Shown here piece after piece: positions 26,898 through 34,873 of a DNA stretch of 64,000 bases. This DNA comes from Mycobacterium sp. IS-1590 (GTDB taxonomy: Bacteria > Actinomycetota > Actinomycetes > Mycobacteriales > Mycobacteriaceae), in NCBI RefSeq assembly GCF_001500025.1, contig NZ_LQIW01000045.1, positions 124,001 through 188,000 on the forward strand. The letters are read 5' to 3'. A program made the translations under genes and the position numbers. Position 1 is the stretch's first letter. Every line of letters begins with the position of its first letter. Below the pieces are notes generated by a model that searched no databases, was not told where the DNA came from, and was given only the letters and a program-made list of their open reading frames with translations.

Positions 26898-27737
26898 TCA
26901 GCCAATGAATCTCAGGTCAGAGATGGCCCCGCTGGCCACCAGCATGATGTAGAAGTCGGTCAGCATCAGTGTGCCGAGCGTGATCCAGGCGTAGGTCTTG
27001 TGCCTGGTGTTCATCCTGCTGATCTGGCTCCACATCCAGTACCGGACAGGGTGTTTGGAGAAGTGCTTGAGGCGGCCACCGACGACGTGACGGCAGGAGT
27101 GGCACGACAGCGTGTAGGTCCACAGCAGCACCACGTTGGTGACGAGGATGACATTGCCCAACCCGAGTCCGAAGCCGTCGGGCGAGCGGAACGCCGCGAT
27201 CGCATCGTAGGTGTTGATGAGCGAGATGACCACGGCGATGTAGAAGAAGTAGCGGTGCGTGTTCTGGATGACCAGCGGCAGGCGCGTCTCGCCCGTGTAG
27301 TGCGCCCGAGGTTCCGGCACCGCACACGCCGTCGGCGACTGCCACACCGACCGGTAGTAGGCGCCGCGGTAGTAGTAGCAGGTCAACCGGAACAGCAGCA
27401 GGAACGGCAGCGACACCGCCGCATACGGCAGCCACCACACATCGGGAAGGAACTGGCCGAAGTGGCTGGCCTCGGGGATGCAACCGGATTGCTCGGCGGC
27501 GTTCCACTTCGCGAGGCACGGTGAGTAGAACGGCGTCAGGTAGTGGTAGTCGGCGACGTAGTACCACTTCTGCATGAACGCCCGCACCGTGGCGTAGATC
27601 AGGAAGGCCGCGAAGCCCAGGTTCACGATCAGCGGTGACTGCCACCACCGGTCGGTGCGCAGGGTGCGCTGCGGGATCTCGGCACGGCTCGGCGAAAAGA
27701 CGCCGGTCGCCTTGCGGTCGGCGGTGGGTGCGCTCAC
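26898..27737 (-). CDS. sdhC: Succinate dehydrogenase 1 membrane subunit with CHSCRH motif
   Basis: A 279-residue polytopic membrane protein with about five hydrophobic helices that anchors Sdh1 and passes electrons to quinone. It has SCHSCRHVVGG near residues 210-215. In the mycobacterial Sdh1 complex the membrane subunit is reported to hold a Rieske-like [2Fe-2S] cluster, and this Cys/His segment is the obvious ligand source (linking the motif to the cluster is inference). It lies 33 bp upstream of sdhA in the same leftward operon and is the homologue of Rv0249c. Confidence 0.88.
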   Translation of the reverse strand: MSAPTADRKATGVFSPSRAEIPQRTLRTDRWWQSPLIVNLGFAAFLIYATVRAFMQKWYYVADYHYLTPFYSPCLAKWNAAEQSGCIPEASHFGQFLPDVWWLPYAAVSLPFLLLFRLTCYYYRGAYYRSVWQSPTACAVPEPRAHYTGETRLPLVIQNTHRYFFYIAVVISLINTYDAIAAFRSPDGFGLGLGNVILVTNVVLLWTYTLSCHSCRHVVGGRLKHFSKHPVRYWMWSQISRMNTRHKTYAWITLGTLMLTDFYIMLVASGAISDLRFIG

Positions 27738-27782
27738 TGTTGCCTTTCGGTGTTGAGTTGTCCCGGTGCTCGGGGGTCCACG

Positions 27783-28076
27783 TCAGCGGACGCCGCCGAG
27801 CCCTTCGTCGTCGACGCCGCGCCAGAAATCGGTGTCGTACTGAGTGTCCGGGATCGGGATGCGGTCTCCGGCATGGTGGTGCACCACGCCTCGGGCCAGC
27901 TCCAGCTCTTCGGCGTCAATATCGAGACGATCGATGTCGTTGAGGATGCGTTCGGCGTCGTTGACGATCCGACGCGTCGCGGGGGTGTCCCCGTATCTCG
28001 ACGCCAACGATGTCACGCACCGCCGCAGGCTTCCGATTAGCTCGTGCAGCTCGGCAAGTTCGGTAGTGCTGGACAA
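27783..28076 (-). CDS. Small first gene of the sdh1 operon (Rv0250c-like)
   Basis: A 97-residue soluble acidic protein, homologue of Rv0250c, always found at the head of the mycobacterial sdh1 operon. The N-terminal two thirds are helical (ELAELHELIGSLRRCVTSL); the end reads YDTDFWRGVDDEGLGGVR. It starts at a TTG with a strong AAGGAGG site a few bases upstream. The gene for the membrane subunit follows after 45 bp. Its role is not established here; assembly or regulation of Sdh1 is possible. Confidence 0.8.
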   Translation of the reverse strand: MSSTTELAELHELIGSLRRCVTSLASRYGDTPATRRIVNDAERILNDIDRLDIDAEELELARGVVHHHAGDRIPIPDTQYDTDFWRGVDDEGLGGVR

Positions 28077-28117
28077 TTGACCTCCTTGGGCTGAAGGGTG
28101 TCAGGCATCACAGTACG

Positions 28118-28164
28118 ACACCCGATGCTAGCTACATCATGCAGTGCACCGTGAGACAGATCAC
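28118..28164 (-). promoter_or_regulatory. sdh1 promoter with CRP-like site
   Basis: GTGAGACAGATCAC at 28151-28164 matches the CRP consensus half-sites GTGA-N6-TCAC perfectly. On the leftward strand a -10-like TAGCAT lies at 28125-28130, so the start of transcription would be near 28118. The CRP-like site would then be centred about 40 bp upstream, the class II activator position. It also lies 24-37 bp before the rightward gene at 28188, so it could affect both. The assignment is from sequence only. Confidence 0.6.
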
Positions 28165-28187
28165 GTCAAACCGAAGGAGACGACCCG

Positions 28188-28946
28188 ATGCCCGACCAGG
28201 TCCTCAAAGAGCGGGCCGACGCCCTGTTGGCCTTGCACCAGCCGGGCAACCCGGTGATCCTGCCGACGGTCTGGGACGCCTGGTCGGCCCGGCTCGCGGT
28301 CGATGAAGGATTTGCTGCGCTCACCGTCGGCAGCCACCCGATGGCCGATTCAGTCGGCAAGCCCGACGGTGAGGGGATGTCGTTCGACGACGTGGTCGCC
28401 CGGGTCAAGCAGATCACCGGGGCGGTCGACGTCCCGGTCTCTGTCGACCTCGAATCCGGCTACGCCCAGCCCCCCGCGCGGCTCATCGACGGCCTGCTGG
28501 AGGCGGGCGGCGTCGGGTTCAACATCGAAGACACCGTCCACAGCGAGGACGGCCGGTTGCGCTCGGCGACCGAGCACGCCGAACTCGTCGGCGCGCTGCG
28601 TGAGGCGGCGGACGCGACCGGCGTGCACGTGGTGATCAACGCGCGCACGGATCTGTTCCTGCGCCAGGACGGCGACGAGTCCGACCGTGTCGATCGGGCG
28701 ATCGCCCGGCTGACCGAGGCTGCCGAGGCGGGAGCCGACGTGCTGTACCCCGTCGGCCGCCACGATCCGGATACGTTGCGGCGCTTGACATCCGAGCTAC
28801 CTCTTCCGGTGAATGCGATCGGGCTGCCCGATCAGGACGACCCCGCTTCGTTCGGACCGCTCGGCGTGGCGCGGGTCAGCTTCGGGCCGTTCCTGCAACG
28901 CGCGCTGTCGGCACAGGCCAAAGAGATGCTGCAGCGCTGGGTCTAG
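28188..28946 (+). CDS. Isocitrate lyase / PEP mutase family protein
   Basis: A 252-residue TIM-barrel protein of the isocitrate lyase / phosphoenolpyruvate mutase superfamily. Features include LPTVWDAWSARL near residue 25, TVGSHPMADSVGKPDG, the metal-binding VDLESGY and FNIEDT near 110. It lacks the isocitrate lyase KKCGH active-site loop, so it is more likely a C-C lyase or oxaloacetate-decarboxylase-like enzyme than a glyoxylate-cycle enzyme. GAAGGAG precedes the ATG. It is divergent from the sdh1 operon, sharing a promoter region with a CRP-like site. Substrate unknown. Confidence 0.85.
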   Translation: MPDQVLKERADALLALHQPGNPVILPTVWDAWSARLAVDEGFAALTVGSHPMADSVGKPDGEGMSFDDVVARVKQITGAVDVPVSVDLESGYAQPPARLIDGLLEAGGVGFNIEDTVHSEDGRLRSATEHAELVGALREAADATGVHVVINARTDLFLRQDGDESDRVDRAIARLTEAAEAGADVLYPVGRHDPDTLRRLTSELPLPVNAIGLPDQDDPASFGPLGVARVSFGPFLQRALSAQAKEMLQRWV

Positions 28947-28956
28947 AGGGGACGAC

Positions 28957-29250
28957 GTGTCCGACGACGATCTGAGCTGGCAGGACGACCAGTCGCTGGT
29001 CATGGCCGCCGGCGTGGTCGCGGCCGTGCTGATCGCGATCCTGATCTACGCGGTGCTGCGCACGTCCGACGCCGCGAAGGTTCCCGCGACCGTACCGCCA
29101 CCGGCGGCGACGTCGATTCCGTTGACGTACACCACCACAACGACGACGACCCCGAGCTACACGATGCCGAGCGTGGAGACGACGGAGGTCCGGGCACCCG
29201 AGCCCCCGCCGACCCCCAGCGGCCCGGCCCCCGTGACCACCGAGGGCTGA
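28957..29250 (+). CDS. Small single-pass membrane protein with Thr/Pro-rich tail
   Basis: A 97-residue protein starting at a GTG 10 bp after the preceding stop, with GAGGGG just upstream. Residues 1-13 are acidic, residues 14-37 form one hydrophobic helix (LVMAAGVVAAVLIAILIYAV), and the rest is low-complexity Thr/Pro/Ser, including a run of seven Thr. This suggests a type II or III topology with an unstructured extracytoplasmic tail, possibly a glycosylation target. No family recognised. It is probably cotranscribed with the upstream lyase-family gene and ends at a bidirectional hairpin. Confidence 0.75.
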   Translation: MSDDDLSWQDDQSLVMAAGVVAAVLIAILIYAVLRTSDAAKVPATVPPPAATSIPLTYTTTTTTTPSYTMPSVETTEVRAPEPPPTPSGPAPVTTEG

Positions 29251-29258
29251 GACGACGA

Positions 29259-29286
29259 AGCCGGTGGAACCGAGGTTCCACCGGCT
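29259..29286. terminator. Bidirectional hairpin between membrane protein gene and hsp20
   Basis: A 12-bp perfect stem is formed by AGCCGGTGGAAC (29259-29270) and GTTCCACCGGCT (29275-29286) with a CGAG tetraloop. It sits between two convergent genes, 9 bp past one stop and 15 bp from the other, so it can serve both transcripts. Confidence 0.85.
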
Positions 29287-29301
29287 GCCGTATCGACGTG
29301 C

Positions 29302-29736
29302 TTACTTGTTCTCGATCGCGATGCGCTGCGCCTCGCGGCCCTTGTGGGCGCCGGTGATCCGCACCGTCAGCACACCGGCGTCGTACCCGGCCGTGATGTC
29401 CTCGCCGGTGACGTGCCCGGGGAGCTTGAACGATCGGCGGAACGACCCGTAACGCACTTCGCGCAGCGTGCGCCCGTCCTTGTCCTCAGACCGCTCGTCG
29501 CGACGCTCGCCGTGGATGACGAGGTAGCCGCGGTCGACCTCGACATTGACGTCCTTCTCGACGTCAAGCCCGGGCAGCTCGACGCGGACGAGCGCGTCGT
29601 CGCCCTCCCTGACGATTTCCGCGGCGGGGGTGAACGCTCCCGTCGCCCAGCCGTCGGCGGTCGCGGGGCCGAAGAAGTCGCGTACCCAACGGTCCAGATC
29701 CCAGGTGGGACGAGTCCGTAATGCCAAAGTGCTCAT
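29302..29736 (-). CDS. hsp20: Hsp20 / alpha-crystallin small heat-shock protein (Acr2-like)
   Basis: A 144-residue small heat-shock protein with an alpha-crystallin domain at about residues 36-135 (DALVRVELPGLDVEKDVNVE, then YGSFRRSFKLPG, and AGVLTVRI near the end). It is an ATP-independent holdase that binds unfolding proteins and is the positional homologue of M. tuberculosis Rv0251c (Acr2). GGAGG lies 6-7 bp before the ATG. An HspR-type inverted repeat 54 bp upstream of the start indicates heat-shock repression by HspR. Confidence 0.94.
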   Translation of the reverse strand: MSTLALRTRPTWDLDRWVRDFFGPATADGWATGAFTPAAEIVREGDDALVRVELPGLDVEKDVNVEVDRGYLVIHGERRDERSEDKDGRTLREVRYGSFRRSFKLPGHVTGEDITAGYDAGVLTVRITGAHKGREAQRIAIENK

Positions 29737-29789
29737 GCTGCCCTCCTCGCTGTCGGACCGGCACCCTGCCGGTCACTCATCCGGTAAAA

Positions 29790-29810
29790 CTTGAGTTACC
29801 CACGCTCATG
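29790..29810. promoter_or_regulatory. HAIR-like HspR operator
   Basis: CTTGAGT at 29790-29796, a 7-bp spacer, then GCTCATG at 29804-29810. The HspR-associated inverted repeat is CTTGAGT-N7-ACTCAAG, so the left arm is perfect and the right arm has 5 of 7 matches with the correct spacing. It lies upstream of hsp20, in the place expected for the known HspR control of acr2. Confidence 0.75.
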
Positions 29811-29901
29811 TTCCCGCGGTCGGTTCGCTGTGAGCGAAGCCGCTGCAGCTGTCTCACAACGGGCGCGGGCCGATGTGAGCACACCGTGATCGCTGCTTCA
29901 C

Positions 29902-29921
29902 ACGAGGCGACATTGCGGCAA
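29902..29921 (+). promoter_or_regulatory. 20-bp motif upstream of nirB shared with nnaR
   Basis: ACGAGGCGACATTGCGGCAA lies 25 bp before the nirB start. It agrees at 17 of 20 positions with the sequence at 34791-34810 in the nnaR/aac intergenic region. The 3' half contains the perfect dyad ATTGCGGCAAT. As nnaR encodes the likely regulator of nirBD, this is a candidate NnaR (or NnaR plus GlnR) binding site; that assignment is inference. Confidence 0.55.
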
Positions 29922-29945
29922 TATCGGCTGCTTAGCGTCGGCATC

Positions 29946-32501
29946 ATGCGGTCAACGAAAAGCGTGGTCGTGGTCGGCCACGGCATGGTCGGTCACCGGT
30001 TCGTCGAGGCGTTGCGGTCCCGTGACGGCGACGGTCAATGGCGGGTGACGATCCTCGCCGAGGAGGCCGACGCGGCCTACGACCGGGTCGGGCTCACCGG
30101 ATACACCGAGCACTGGGACCGCAGTCGGCTGGCGCTCGCCGGCAACGACTACCCGGAGGACGACCAGGTTGAGCTCCGGCTGGGCACACGGGTCACCGGT
30201 ATCGACCGGACCGGAAAGGCGGTGCTGACCGCCGACGGGACCCGCATTCCGTACGACGCCCTGGTGTTGGCGACCGGCTCCTATGCCTTCGTGCCGCCGG
30301 TTCCGGGCCGCGACCTACCGGCGTGCCACGTCTACCGCACCCTCGACGACCTCGACGCGATCCGGGCCGGCGCCGACGCTGCGCTCGGATCCAAGACGCC
30401 GATCGGCGTCGTGATCGGCGGCGGTCTGCTCGGGCTGGAGGCCGCGAATGCGCTGCGCGCGTTCGGGTTGAAGACCCACGTCGTCGAAATGGCTCCGCAC
30501 CTGATGGCCGCGCAGCTCGACGAAGCGGGCGGCGCGCTGCTGAGCAGGATGGTCAAGGGCCTGGGCATCGAGGTGCACACCGGTGTGGGCACCGAGAGTA
30601 TCGCGCCGGCACAGCGCAACCGGCCGCTACGCAAATCCGACCAGGACGATTCAGTGCGGCTGTCCCTCAACGACGGAAGCCACATCGACACCAGCCTGAT
30701 CGTGTTCGCCGCCGGTGTCCGCCCGCGCGACGAACTCGCCCGCGAAGCCGGCCTCGACATCGCGCAGCGCGGGGGTGTGCTGACCGACCTGTCCTGCGTC
30801 ACAAGCGATCCCGACATCTATGCCATCGGCGAGGTGGCCGCGATCGAGGGTCGCTGCTACGGGCTGGTCGGCCCCGGCTACACCAGCGCGGAGGTGGTGG
30901 CCGATCGCCTGCTGGGTGGCGCCGCCGAGTTCCCGGAAGCCGATATGTCGACCAAGCTCAAGCTGCTCGGCGTCGATGTCGCCAGCTTCGGCGATGCCCA
31001 GGGCCGCACGCCCAACTGCCTGAACGTCGTGGTCAACGACCCGGTCAAGCAGACCTACGCCAAGCTGGTGCTCTCCGATGACGCCAAGACCCTGTTGGGC
31101 GGAATCCTGGTCGGTGACGCGTCGGCCTACGGCGTGCTGCGTCCGATGGTCGCCAGCGAGCTGCCCGGTGACCCACTGTCGCTGATCGCGCCTGCCTCCG
31201 AGGGCGACACACCGGGGTTGGGCGTCGGCGCGCTCCCCGACATCGCTCAGATCTGCTCCTGCAACAACGTCACCAAGGGCGACCTGAAAGAGGCCATCGG
31301 AGGTGGCTGCGCCGATGTGCCCGGCCTGAAGAAGTGCACGCTGGCGGGCACCTCGTGCGGTTCGTGTGTGCCGCTGCTCAAGCAGCTGCTGGAGGCCGAG
31401 GGCGTCGAACAGTCCAAGGCGCTGTGCGAGCATTTCTCCCAGTCGCGCGCCGAGTTGTTCGAGATCGTCGGCGCCACCGAGATTCGCACCTTCTCCGGGT
31501 TGATCGAACGCTTCGGCACCGGAAAGGGTTGCGACATCTGCAAACCTGTGGTGGCCTCCATCCTCGCGTCGACCAGTAGCGACCACATCCTCGACGGGGA
31601 GCAGGCCTCGCTGCAGGACTCGAACGACCACTTCCTGGCCAATATTCAGAAGAACGGCAGCTACTCGGTCGTCCCACGGTCCCCGGGCGGTGAGATCACG
31701 CCGGAGCAGCTGATCCTGATCGGCGAGATCGCCAGGGAATTCGGCCTGTACACCAAGATCACCGGTGGTCAGCGCATCGACATGTTCGGAGCCCGCGTCG
31801 ATCAGCTCCCCGAGATCTGGCGCCGCCTCGTCGACGGCGGAATGGAGTCCGGGCACGCCTACGGAAAGTCACTGCGCACCGTCAAGAGCTGTGTCGGCAG
31901 CACATGGTGCCGCTACGGCCAGCAGGACTCCGTCGACATGGCCGTCGAAATCGAGAAGCGCTACCGCGGGCTGCGCGCACCCCACAAGATCAAGATGGCG
32001 GTGTCGGGATGTGCGCGCGAATGCGCGGAGGCGCAGAGCAAGGACGTCGGCGTCATCGCCACCGAACAGGGCTGGAATCTCTACGTGTGCGGTAACGGCG
32101 GCATGTCGCCCCGGCACGCGCAGTTGCTGGCAGGCGATCTCGACGACGAGACGCTGATCCGCTACATCGACCGGTTCCTGATGTTCTACATCCGCACCGC
32201 CGACCGGCTGCAGCGCACGGCGCCGTGGCTGGAGGCCATGGACGGCGGCCTGGACCATCTGCGCGACGTCGTGTGCAACGACTCTTTGGGCCTGGCAGCC
32301 GAATTCGAGGCCGCGATGGCCCGTCACGTCGAGGGTTACGCCTGCGAATGGAAGGGCGTGCTCGAGGATCCGGAGAAGCTGTCGCGCTTCGTGTCGTTCG
32401 TCAACGCCCCCGACGTCGTCGACCCCACAGTCGAGTTCACCGAGCGGTCCGGCCGCAAGGTGCCCGTTCCCATCGGAATGCCGAAGGTGCCCCAGAAATG
32501 A
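29946..32501 (+). CDS. nirB: Assimilatory NADH nitrite reductase, large subunit
   Basis: An 851-residue enzyme that reduces nitrite to ammonium with NADH, FAD, [2Fe-2S], [4Fe-4S] and siroheme. It has an FAD/NAD-binding domain (VVVVGHGMVGHRFVEAL; IGGGLLGLEAANAL), a BFD-like [2Fe-2S] domain near residues 437-475 (CSCNNV ... CGSC) and a nitrite/sulfite reductase domain with siroheme/4Fe-4S cysteines in SCVGSTWC (about 648) and GCARECAEA (about 688). The frame extends upstream, but the ATG at 29946 fits the family N-terminus. The stop overlaps nirD as ATGA. A chelatase gene nearby could supply siroheme. Confidence 0.95.
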   Translation: MRSTKSVVVVGHGMVGHRFVEALRSRDGDGQWRVTILAEEADAAYDRVGLTGYTEHWDRSRLALAGNDYPEDDQVELRLGTRVTGIDRTGKAVLTADGTRIPYDALVLATGSYAFVPPVPGRDLPACHVYRTLDDLDAIRAGADAALGSKTPIGVVIGGGLLGLEAANALRAFGLKTHVVEMAPHLMAAQLDEAGGALLSRMVKGLGIEVHTGVGTESIAPAQRNRPLRKSDQDDSVRLSLNDGSHIDTSLIVFAAGVRPRDELAREAGLDIAQRGGVLTDLSCVTSDPDIYAIGEVAAIEGRCYGLVGPGYTSAEVVADRLLGGAAEFPEADMSTKLKLLGVDVASFGDAQGRTPNCLNVVVNDPVKQTYAKLVLSDDAKTLLGGILVGDASAYGVLRPMVASELPGDPLSLIAPASEGDTPGLGVGALPDIAQICSCNNVTKGDLKEAIGGGCADVPGLKKCTLAGTSCGSCVPLLKQLLEAEGVEQSKALCEHFSQSRAELFEIVGATEIRTFSGLIERFGTGKGCDICKPVVASILASTSSDHILDGEQASLQDSNDHFLANIQKNGSYSVVPRSPGGEITPEQLILIGEIAREFGLYTKITGGQRIDMFGARVDQLPEIWRRLVDGGMESGHAYGKSLRTVKSCVGSTWCRYGQQDSVDMAVEIEKRYRGLRAPHKIKMAVSGCARECAEAQSKDVGVIATEQGWNLYVCGNGGMSPRHAQLLAGDLDDETLIRYIDRFLMFYIRTADRLQRTAPWLEAMDGGLDHLRDVVCNDSLGLAAEFEAAMARHVEGYACEWKGVLEDPEKLSRFVSFVNAPDVVDPTVEFTERSGRKVPVPIGMPKVPQK

Positions 32502-32845
32502 CATTGCTCAACGAGATCCAGGTATGGACCACGGCCTGCCGCTACGACTTTCTGACCCCCAACCGCGGCGTGGGCGTGTTGCTCGCCGACGGCAACCAGG
32601 CGGCACTGTTCCGTCTGGACGACGGTTCGCTGCATGCCGTCGGCAACATCGACCCGTTCTCGGGGGCGGCGGTGATGTCGCGCGGAATAGTCGGCGATCG
32701 CGGCGGCCGCCCGACCGTGCAGTCGCCGATCAAGAAGCAGGCCTTCGCGCTCGACGACGGGGTGTGCCTCGACGATCCGGAGTTCTCGCTGCCGGTCTAC
32801 CCGACGCGCCTCACCGCCGACGGCCACGTCGAAGTCCGCGGGTAA
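32498..32845 (+). CDS. nirD: Nitrite reductase small subunit
   Basis: A 115-residue Rieske-fold small subunit of NADH nitrite reductase. As usual for NirD it lacks the Rieske Cys/His ligands, so it is structural. The family features VWTTACRYDFLTPNRGVGVLL and NIDPFSGAAVMSRGI are clear. The ATG overlaps the nirB stop by 4 nt, implying coupled translation. It converges on the chelatase gene 16 bp downstream. Confidence 0.93.
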   Translation: MTLLNEIQVWTTACRYDFLTPNRGVGVLLADGNQAALFRLDDGSLHAVGNIDPFSGAAVMSRGIVGDRGGRPTVQSPIKKQAFALDDGVCLDDPEFSLPVYPTRLTADGHVEVRG

Positions 32846-32861
32846 GCCTTCGCGGGGTGGC

Positions 32862-33542
32862 TCAGGCCGCCAGCGGAACGCGGGCCCGGCGGAACCGGTT
32901 GGCGATCAACCGCACCATCGCCGGATGCGTGCCGAGCGGATCGGCGACCGCGTCCGCCCCGCTGTCGCGTAGCCGGTCCTGAAACAGCCCCTCGGCCAAC
33001 AGGTACGAGGCCACCACCACCCGGCGGGCCCCGTCACGACGCAGACGCGTCACCGCATCGGCGACGCGCGGCTCGCCGGTGGCGGCGTACGCGAGCTCGA
33101 CGCGATCACCGATCACCGCCGAGAGCAGCGCCGACATCTGCCGCAGATCCGACAATGCGCCCACATCCGAGGTGCCTGCGGCCGCCAACACCACCGAATC
33201 GCCGGGCCGCCAACCACACTCGATCAGCCGATCCATCAGCACACGCGTCAGCTGCGGGCTTGGACCCAACGCATCGGCCACGGTCACGCCGGGATGCCCA
33301 CTGGCTGCGACGTGTGCGGGGATGTCGACGTTGACGTGATACCCGCGCGCCAGGAAGGCCGGTACGAGGATCGTCCGGTCGGGCAGTGTCTGCAGCACCT
33401 CGCTGGGCGTGGGGCCGAGAACGTCGACGAACGCGACGTGCACCCGGCCGCCGAGCGCGGTGGACACCCGGTCGGCGAGGTTTCCGATCAGCGCGACGCC
33501 GCTCTGCTTGCGGGTTCCGTGCGCCACCAGCAGATAGCTCAT
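32862..33542 (-). CDS. CbiX/SirB-type sirohydrochlorin chelatase
   Basis: A 226-residue protein of the CbiX family with two related halves. The catalytic His lies in VAHGTRKQSG at the N-terminus; the GYHVNVDIP segment of the first half is present. The family inserts Fe2+ or Co2+ into sirohydrochlorin. Next to nirBD the likely product is siroheme for NirB. The ATG overlaps the stop of the nnaR-like gene by 4 nt, so the two are coupled; the frame extends further upstream but that part belongs to nnaR. It is the homologue of Rv0259c. Confidence 0.88.
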   Translation of the reverse strand: MSYLLVAHGTRKQSGVALIGNLADRVSTALGGRVHVAFVDVLGPTPSEVLQTLPDRTILVPAFLARGYHVNVDIPAHVAASGHPGVTVADALGPSPQLTRVLMDRLIECGWRPGDSVVLAAAGTSDVGALSDLRQMSALLSAVIGDRVELAYAATGEPRVADAVTRLRRDGARRVVVASYLLAEGLFQDRLRDSGADAVADPLGTHPAMVRLIANRFRRARVPLAA

Positions 33543-34687
33543 GGGGCAGCCGCCAGACTGTCCTCGACGGCCAATCGGTAGCCCCGCTTGACGACCGTCG
33601 ACACGATGTTCTTGTCGCCCAGTGCAGTTCGGAGCCGCAGCACTGCCGTCTCGACAGCGTGCGTATCGGTGCCGCTGCCGGGGAGGGCGCGCAGCAGGTC
33701 GGCGCGCGAGACCACCGCACCGGGGCGGTGGGCCAGCGCGCGAATCGTGGCCATGCCCGCCGGCGACACCGGCTTGACGGCGCCGTCGACCAGCACACAC
33801 GTGCCGCGGATCTCAAGCAGGTGTCCGGCCACCCGAATGGTGCGCGAGCACAACAGCGGAAGTTCATCGGTGATGTGACGGGCCAAGGCGCCCAACCGCA
33901 TTCGCTCCGGCGCCGATGTCGGCACCCCCAGCCGAGCCAGGGGCCGGGCGGTCACCGGGCCGACGCACATGGCGTGCACGTCCCCGCGGAAGGCGGCGAT
34001 CACCTGGTTCTCCAGGCCCATCTGTTTGGCCCGCAGCAGGACCGACGCGACAGCGGGCGCCGAGGTGAAGCTGACCGCATCGAACTTCTCGTCGGCGATG
34101 CCGGCCACCAGCTGGTCGAAGTCGCCGTTGTGCGGTGCGGGGTGCCACCGGTACACGCGGATCGGGACGACCTCGGCACCCGCAGCGCGCAGCTCATCGA
34201 GGAACTCGGGAAACGGGTCCCAATCCTCGGTGGCTCCGTGCAACTGCACCGCGATCCGCTGCCCGGCGATTCCGCCCTCGACGAGGTAGTGCAGCAGTTC
34301 GCGTGACGACTCCGAGTCCGGGGACCACTCTTCGGGCAGCCCCGCGGCGCGCAGCGCACCTGTCGCCTTGGGCCCGCGCGACACGACGCGCGCCTTGGCG
34401 AGCGCGGCGGTCAGGTCGTTGGCCAGACCCCAGCCGTCGGCCGCGGCGACCCAGCCGCGGAACCCGATGCCGGTGGTCGCGATCACGATGTCGGGCGGAA
34501 CGTCGATCAGGCTTTCGGTGTTGGCGCGCAGTTCGTCGTCGTCGGGCAACGGCACCATCTGGATCGCCGCCGCGCTGGTCACCGTCGCCCCGCGGCGACG
34601 CAGCAGCGCGCTCAGCTCGTCGGCGCGCCGAGCCGACGTCACGGCCACCCGGAAGCCGGTCAGCGGCGCCCAGTCCGGCTCAGTCAT
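33539..34687 (-). CDS. nnaR: HemD-like / winged-helix regulator of nitrite assimilation (NnaR type)
   Basis: A 382-residue fusion. Residues 1-260 are uroporphyrinogen-III synthase-like (GFRVAVTSARRADELSALLRR; ATTGIGFRGW). Residues 280-375 form an OmpR-type winged helix (IRALAHRPGAVVSRADLLRA, then DTHAVETAVLRLRTALGDK). Proteins of this type in mycobacteria (NnaR) activate nitrate/nitrite assimilation with GlnR rather than make haem. The start is the ATG at 34687; an in-frame TTG at 34717 would add ten residues. It is the first gene of a leftward pair with the chelatase. A motif found upstream of nirB also lies upstream here. Confidence 0.88.
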   Translation of the reverse strand: MTEPDWAPLTGFRVAVTSARRADELSALLRRRGATVTSAAAIQMVPLPDDDELRANTESLIDVPPDIVIATTGIGFRGWVAAADGWGLANDLTAALAKARVVSRGPKATGALRAAGLPEEWSPDSESSRELLHYLVEGGIAGQRIAVQLHGATEDWDPFPEFLDELRAAGAEVVPIRVYRWHPAPHNGDFDQLVAGIADEKFDAVSFTSAPAVASVLLRAKQMGLENQVIAAFRGDVHAMCVGPVTARPLARLGVPTSAPERMRLGALARHITDELPLLCSRTIRVAGHLLEIRGTCVLVDGAVKPVSPAGMATIRALAHRPGAVVSRADLLRALPGSGTDTHAVETAVLRLRTALGDKNIVSTVVKRGYRLAVEDSLAAAP

Positions 34688-34790
34688 GGAACCTGTGTAG
34701 GCAGCGCATGTTTCCAAGCGATTACTTGGTCATTTCCGAGGCGTGTCGGCACCGCCCCCAGCCTCCAGCCCGTCATGAAATCGCACGTTA

Positions 34791-34810
34791 ACGAGGCGTT
34801 ATTGCGTCAA
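34791..34810 (-). promoter_or_regulatory. 20-bp motif upstream of nnaR shared with nirB
   Basis: ACGAGGCGTTATTGCGTCAA on the plus strand, about 105-125 bp upstream of the nnaR start, matches the nirB upstream sequence at 29902-29921 at 17 of 20 positions. A GTTAAC palindrome overlaps its left end. A site for NnaR autoregulation or for GlnR is the simplest reading (inference). Confidence 0.5.
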
Positions 34811-34848
34811 CGTGCCGCACGGTGACCCCACCGTGAACTTCACCTCAC

Positions 34849-34871
34849 CTCACACCCGGCGCGGGTGTGAG
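34849..34871 (-). terminator. Terminator hairpin after the aac gene
   Basis: A 10-bp perfect stem, CTCACACCCG (34849-34858) with CGGGTGTGAG (34862-34871), has a 3-nt loop. It lies directly beyond the stop codon of the leftward acetyltransferase gene, between it and the nnaR promoter region. No U-tract follows. Confidence 0.7.
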
Positions 34872-34873
34872 TC

